Shown here piece by piece: positions 20,333 to 23,596 of a stretch of 23,596 nucleotides of DNA. Source of the stretch: Candidatus Gastranaerophilales bacterium (GTDB lineage: Bacteria > Cyanobacteriota > Vampirovibrionia > Gastranaerophilales > Gastranaerophilaceae); contig CAAGGG010000052.1 of NCBI GenBank assembly GCA_900769355.1, forward strand, positions 1 to 23,596. The letters are read 5' to 3'. Every line of letters starts with the position of its first letter. Positions within the stretch are counted from its first letter, which is position 1. A model generated the notes under the pieces. It was not told where the DNA came from and did not search any database. It saw nothing but the letters and a program-made list of their open reading frames with translations. Both the position numbers and the translations under genes were made by a program.

Positions 20333-21448
20333 TTGAGCGAATACAAAACATTAAAAACAGCAAAAACAAAACTGGGAAATGAAATCAGATTAGTCGGAAA
20401 TTCCGATTTTCCCTCAAACATGCCTGTATCACTTGTCATCGGGGTTTTTCACGGTGACGAACCGCAAGGGAAATTCTTGATTGAAGAATATTTAAAACGT
20501 CAATCAACCCTTTCCCCCACCTCGAAATCACAGATTTCGGTCCTCCCTCAGGGGGAGGACATTAGTTACAAAAAACAACTAATCCAACTTGGCAAAAATT
20601 TACGAAATAACTCGACAAAAGAAGAAATTATTCTGTGGCAATATTTGAAACAGAAACAGCTTGGAGTAAAATTCAGACGGCAACAACCTATTGATAAATA
20701 CATTACAGATTTTGTATGTTTTGAAAAAAAGATTATAATTGAGCTTGACGGTGGACAACATAATTCTTCATTAGGAATACAAAAAGATAGGTCTAGAGAT
20801 TTATTTTTTACAAATAATGGTTATAAAGTTATCAGGATTTGGAATAATGAAATAAACCAAAATATTGAAGGTGTTATTCGAAAAATCCAATCTGAAATAG
20901 AATGTCCGCCCCTTGCGGGAGGACCGAAATCTGCGATTTCGAGGAGGGGAATAGGACAAACAAACAATCTTTTATTTATTCCCTGTCTAAACCCTGATGG
21001 AATGCAGCTCGGACAAAGAACAAACGCAAACGGAGTTGATTTAAACCGCAACTTCCCTACAAAAAACTGGGGAAAAAATCTTGGTGACAACGCAACTTGT
21101 GACGATGAAAAATCGGCGTATTACGGTGGTATATCTGCCGGAAGCGAGATTGAAACACAGTTTCTAATCGATACTATTAGCGAATTTAAACCACAAACAA
21201 TACTTACGCTCCATGCCCCATACAAAGTCGTCAACTATGATGGTCCTGCAAAAGAGCTTGCAGAAAAGATTTCAGCCATAATAAACTATCCAGTTGAAGC
21301 AAGTATCGGCTATCCGACCCCAGGAAGCTTTGGAACTTATGCAGGTGTAGAAAGACAGATTTCGACAATAACCCTAGAATTAGACGAAATCTGCCCTGTT
21401 CAAGACTTAATCAAGCCTGTACATGAAATTTTTGATGAACTTTTGTAA
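20333..21448 (+). CDS. M14 zinc peptidase (MpaA-like) with an in-frame inserted DUF559 nuclease domain
   Basis: The 371-residue product is two proteins in one. Residues 1-58 and 209-371 (about 220 together, the usual MpaA size) form an M14 carboxypeptidase like murein tripeptide amidase. Zinc ligands are H40 and E43 (HGDE) and H294 (LTLHAP). Substrate motifs are LNPDG (219-223), GQRTNANGVDLNRNFPT (227-243) and GYPTPGSFGTYAG. The catalytic Glu is E349 (TLELDE). Residues about 77-187 are a complete DUF559 domain: T..EE..LW, FRRQQPI (114-120), DFVC (126-129), ELDGGQH (137-143), IRIWNNE. DUF559 is related to Vsr-type PD-(D/E)xK nucleases. Its flanks (59-76, 188-208) are translated inverted repeats. 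There is no Met in 59-210. The start is TTG, with GAGGGCGG upstream. The peptidase may still act on peptidoglycan peptides; whether both activities survive is unknown. Confidence 0.85.
   Translation: MSEYKTLKTAKTKLGNEIRLVGNSDFPSNMPVSLVIGVFHGDEPQGKFLIEEYLKRQSTLSPTSKSQISVLPQGEDISYKKQLIQLGKNLRNNSTKEEIILWQYLKQKQLGVKFRRQQPIDKYITDFVCFEKKIIIELDGGQHNSSLGIQKDRSRDLFFTNNGYKVIRIWNNEINQNIEGVIRKIQSEIECPPLAGGPKSAISRRGIGQTNNLLFIPCLNPDGMQLGQRTNANGVDLNRNFPTKNWGKNLGDNATCDDEKSAYYGGISAGSEIETQFLIDTISEFKPQTILTLHAPYKVVNYDGPAKELAEKISAIINYPVEASIGYPTPGSFGTYAGVERQISTITLELDEICPVQDLIKPVHEIFDELL
20508..20955 (+). mobile_element. Putative DUF559-carrying insertion with 55-bp inverted repeats
   Basis: The left end (20508-20563) and the reverse complement of the right end (20901-20955) match over about 50 bp. 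The core CCTCGAAATC-CAGATTTCGGTCCTCC (20520-20546) has one mismatch in 27. Both inner ends read GGACATT. Each end contains GAAATC/GATTTC and CCTCC-type/GGAGG hairpins. The 448-bp segment is open in the host frame. No exact target duplication is visible; flanks show only the similar TCAATCAA and ACAAACAA. Mobility is inferred. Confidence 0.7.
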
Positions 21449-21492
21449 AAAAACTTTTAATTTTACGCAATTTTGCCCTAAAAGAATTTTTT

Positions 21493-21514
21493 ATACTCAT
21501 GTACACGAGAGTAT
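21493..21514. promoter_or_regulatory. Inverted repeat at the likely promoter of the 21533 gene
   Basis: ATACTC (21493-21498) pairs with GAGTAT (21509-21514). The left arm overlaps TATACT, the best -10 candidate (21492-21497), so this may be an operator or a hairpin just ahead of the Shine-Dalgarno sequence. The -35 is unclear. Confidence 0.35.
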
Positions 21515-21532
21515 AGAAAAGGAGATATTACT

Positions 21533-21922
21533 ATGGGTGTTGAACAAGTGAGCAATACAAAACCAGCAGTTAAAACAAACGGCGTAACCGTATCTGGAGA
21601 AAATGGTGCTAAATTAAGCAAGCCGGAAGAACAACTTGCAAAATTATTATCAAATGTTGATGGTAAAACAGGACTTTCGAAAGCAGATATAGACAAATTG
21701 AAAAAAATGCCTATCAATAAACAAATTGAGTACATCAATAACAAGTTAAAAGCAGCCGGTTCTAATTACAAAATCGCGAACGTTTATGATACTGAAAGTG
21801 GAGATACCACAAAAGGCATAAATTATACAAAAAATGGAGCTTTCTTTAATATTTCAGTTGGCGGCAAAACAATTGTAAGCGATGCTCAAAAAGGCACAGG
21901 ACATCTGAGCGTAAAATGGTAA
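21533..21922 (+). CDS. Small hydrophilic hypothetical protein
   Basis: This 129-residue protein is not recognised. It begins MGVEQVSNTKPAVKTNGVTV, has no signal peptide, and carries a central segment NVDGKTGLSKADIDKLKKMP (about 41-60) that looks like a single degenerate calcium-loop or short helix-loop unit, then IEYINNKLKAAGSNYKIANVY. The C-terminal 40 residues are beta-like and Gly/Thr-rich, ending HLSVKW. The start is firm: AAGGAGAT seven bases before the ATG. It follows the M14 gene by 84 bp and precedes cysS, with an inverted repeat at its promoter. An AATTGTC/GACAATT hairpin just after its stop has no T-run. Composition and context suggest a lineage-specific protein; no function is proposed. 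Confidence 0.6.
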   Translation: MGVEQVSNTKPAVKTNGVTVSGENGAKLSKPEEQLAKLLSNVDGKTGLSKADIDKLKKMPINKQIEYINNKLKAAGSNYKIANVYDTESGDTTKGINYTKNGAFFNISVGGKTIVSDAQKGTGHLSVKW

Positions 21923-21945
21923 TTGTCCAACAAGACAATTAATAA

Positions 21946-21974
21946 TTATCAGCACCTCGTTTTTGTTGTATAAT
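21946..21974 (+). promoter_or_regulatory. cysS promoter
   Basis: TTATCA (21946-21951), 17 bp, and a perfect TATAAT (21969-21974). The start of transcription would be near 21981, only about 17 nt before the ATG and just upstream of the GAGGTG Shine-Dalgarno sequence. Confidence 0.6.
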
Positions 21975-21994
21975 ATACACAGAAATGAGGTGCT
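21951..21994 (+). promoter_or_regulatory. Inverted repeat that can mask the cysS ribosome binding site
   Basis: AGCACCTC (21951-21958) is a perfect 8-bp complement of GAGGTGCT (21987-21994), which contains the cysS Shine-Dalgarno sequence. RNA starting at the local promoter lacks the left arm; RNA reading through from upstream would contain both and could sequester the site. Confidence 0.5.
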
Positions 21995-21997
21995 TTT

Positions 21998-23371
21998 ATG
22001 AAATTACATAATTCTTATACAAACAAAGTTGAAGAGTTCACACCAATTGACGGAAACAAAGTCAAAATGTACGTTTGCGGCCCAACAGTTTATGATAATG
22101 CACACTTGGGACACGCAAGATGTTACATTACTTGGGACGTTTTGTATAGGTATTTGAAATTCAAAGGCTATGACGTTACTTATTGCCGCAACGTAACCGA
22201 CGTTGACGACAAAATCCTTAAAAAAGCCGAAAAAGAAGGAAAAACACCTGAACAAGTTTCTCAATACTGGTACAAACAGTTTGAAAACTCAATGAAAGCA
22301 CTTAACACTCTAAAACCTGACATAGAGCCTTTCGCCACAAAAACTTTGGGCGAAATGATTTCCATCGTAAAAGATTTAATCACAAAAGGCTACGCCTACG
22401 AAGCTGACGGGGACGTGTATTTCAGAGTAAAAAAATTCCCTCAGTACGGATATCTTTCAAAACAACCGATTGATCAACTTGAAAGTGGAGCCAGAATTGA
22501 AGTTGGGGAACACAAGGAAGATCCGCTAGACTTTGCACTTTGGAAAAAAGACGAAAAATTCGGCTACAAATCACCTTGGGGCGTAGGTCGCCCTGGTTGG
22601 CACATTGAATGTTCTGCAATGAGCCGTAAATACTTAGGCAAAACAATAGATATTCACGCCGGCGGAGCAGATTTGATTTTCCCTCACCACGAAAACGAAA
22701 TTGCCCAATCAGAATGTGCAAACGGTTGCAAATTTGTAAACTACTGGCTACACAACGGTTTTGTAACTATTAATAAAGAAAAAATGTCAAAATCATTAGG
22801 AAACTTCCTAACAATTGACGATTTATTGAAAAAATACGACGCAAACACAATCCGTTTCTTCATTTTAACAAACCATTACAGAATGCCTGTCGAATTCTCT
22901 GACGAAGCACTTTCATCAGCTCAAGCAGGTGTAAAAAGAATGCTTAACGCAAAACGTACAAAAATTAATGAAGATTTAGATATTACTCAAACAGAAGAAT
23001 ACAAAGCGTTTGTGGAAGCAATGGACGATGATTTGAACACATCAAAAGCTCTTGCAGTCCTTTTTGATTTGACAAACAAAGCCAATAAAGATGACAAAAA
23101 CGCATTTACAATCCTATTTAAACTCGCATCAGTTCTCGGATTTACGTTTGACAAACCACAACTTAGTGAAGATGAATTGAAAAACGCAATAAACCACGTG
23201 TCAAAAGTTTTAGACAAAGAATTTGCGACAATGGAAGATTTGATTGCATACAGAAAAGAAGCTCGAGAAGCTAAAAACTGGGATATTGCAGACAAAATCA
23301 GAATTGCACTTGACGAATGCGGTGTTGTTTTGAAAGATACCAAAGACGGAACAACATACGAAGCAAAATAG
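21998..23371 (+). CDS. cysS: Cysteinyl-tRNA synthetase
   Basis: This class I aminoacyl-tRNA synthetase charges tRNA-Cys. The 457-residue protein has the HIGH-type signature HLGH (36-39) and KMSKS (262-266). Zinc ligands that select cysteine are C27 (CGPTVYD), C205 (WHIECSAM), H230 and E234 (PHHENE). The C-terminal anticodon-binding helical bundle is present (DDLNTSKALAVLFDL, YRKEAREAKNWDIADKIRIAL). Length is standard and no motif is damaged. GAGGTG lies five bases before the ATG and is overlapped by the inverted repeat above. The codon usage shows the same C-ending preference as pfp, though weaker. It is followed by a repeat region with no further gene visible. Confidence 0.96.
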   Translation: MKLHNSYTNKVEEFTPIDGNKVKMYVCGPTVYDNAHLGHARCYITWDVLYRYLKFKGYDVTYCRNVTDVDDKILKKAEKEGKTPEQVSQYWYKQFENSMKALNTLKPDIEPFATKTLGEMISIVKDLITKGYAYEADGDVYFRVKKFPQYGYLSKQPIDQLESGARIEVGEHKEDPLDFALWKKDEKFGYKSPWGVGRPGWHIECSAMSRKYLGKTIDIHAGGADLIFPHHENEIAQSECANGCKFVNYWLHNGFVTINKEKMSKSLGNFLTIDDLLKKYDANTIRFFILTNHYRMPVEFSDEALSSAQAGVKRMLNAKRTKINEDLDITQTEEYKAFVEAMDDDLNTSKALAVLFDLTNKANKDDKNAFTILFKLASVLGFTFDKPQLSEDELKNAINHVSKVLDKEFATMEDLIAYRKEAREAKNWDIADKIRIALDECGVVLKDTKDGTTYEAK

Positions 23372-23375
23372 GTGC

Positions 23376-23535
23376 TACGCAATAAAGTAGCTAAGCAACT
23401 ATGAAGCTAGGCAGCTAAGCGTGAGATAGATGCCAAGAGGCAAAGAGGGAAAGTCTGTTACAGAATTGATTACGAAGTCGTCATTCTGAAAGCTTAGGTG
23501 CTACGCACGTAGCCCTCTGCAACAATATTTATTCA
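23376..23535. repeat. Dispersed repeat copies at the right edge
   Basis: About 23386-23465 resembles (inverted) 4805-4865, sharing GTAGCTAA, GCCAAGAGGCA-like and AAAGTCTGT. From about 23468 GATTACGAAGTCGTCATTCT and GCTACGCACGTAGCCCTCTG are the reverse complement of the repeat at 1-130. The final 60 bases hold no gene that can be supported. Confidence 0.65.
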
Positions 23536-23596
23536 TACCTCATATATTGGTAAAGTATCTGAGCGAGTAACGAGCATTAATTTTTCTTGCTATTCA

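Noticed and set aside
20508..20955. The M14 insert as an intein
   Set aside because: There is no Cys/Ser at the left splice site, no terminal His-Asn, no Hint-domain blocks, and the inserted domain is DUF559.
20333..21448. The M14-DUF559 gene as an assembly artefact or frameshift
   Set aside because: Both host motifs and the nuclease domain are intact in one frame, and the insert has symmetrical, precise ends.
1..23596. tRNA, rRNA, CRISPR array, prophage or classical IS element
   Set aside because: No tRNA T-loop/acceptor pattern, rRNA core sequence, regularly spaced repeats with spacers, phage structural genes or transposase ORF were seen.

Overview
The window is a low-GC (roughly one third G+C) bacterial chromosome segment, with short genes on both strands separated by repeat-rich intergenic spaces. 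Several clues suggest a gut-type, fermentative member of the non-photosynthetic Cyanobacteriota (Vampirovibrionia / Gastranaerophilales, formerly Melainabacteria). These are a long PPi-dependent phosphofructokinase, a DprA-like SLOG protein of a type I associate with cyanobacteria, a NusB of about 219 residues, and several secreted or hypothetical proteins that match nothing I recognise elsewhere. The assignment is an inference from protein character, not a database result. No rRNA, tRNA, CRISPR array, prophage or canonical IS element was found.

Layout. 1-1071: repeat copies, a small exported protein (-), and a 24-codon hydrophobic peptide with an excellent ribosome binding site. 1072-2808: PPi-phosphofructokinase with its terminator. 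2816-4169: two small acidic proteins in a minus-strand pair, flanked by a roughly 95-bp dispersed repeat. 4170-4872: a DUF4186 protein and several palindromic repeats. 4873-8640 (all minus): thymidine kinase, a TrmB-type regulator, a probable small RNA with its own promoter and terminator, a Cof-type HAD phosphatase, a NUDIX ADP-ribose pyrophosphatase, and a HigBA-type toxin-antitoxin pair. 8638-10603 (minus): a HEAT-repeat-like protein and the SLOG protein. 10686-13220 (+): PcrA/UvrD helicase. 13482-17654 (minus): a large lysine/alanine-rich hypothetical protein, a lipoate ligase/octanoyltransferase-family protein, and two tandem paralogous exported proteins with a TolC-like helical hairpin. 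17770-23371 (+): TPR protein, NusB, FtsY, an M14 zinc peptidase carrying a foreign nuclease domain, a small protein, and cysteinyl-tRNA synthetase. The last 225 bases hold the same repeats as the first 180, in inverted orientation.

The most unusual object is the M14 peptidase gene at 20333-21448. A complete DUF559 (Vsr-like nuclease) domain of about 150 residues is inserted in frame between the zinc motif HGDE and the downstream LNPDG/NRNF motifs. The insert is bounded by inverted repeats of about 55 bp that are themselves translated. It contains no methionine codon, so the nuclease can probably be made only as part of the host protein. This looks like a nuclease-bearing element that has entered a gene without breaking it.

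A second theme is transcription start architecture. At four minus- or plus-strand genes (4170, 6381, 7941, 17654) a -10-like hexamer lies exactly six bases before the ATG with no Shine-Dalgarno sequence. At the toxin gene (8590) the gap is nine. These look like leaderless mRNAs. Other genes (for example 799, 3277, 3625, 17770, 21533) have strong Shine-Dalgarno sequences, so both modes seem to coexist.

A third theme is the intergenic repeats: at least three families of short palindromic or terminal-inverted-repeat elements. One family of about 115-140 bp has four copies here and carries a central stem that covaries between copies.
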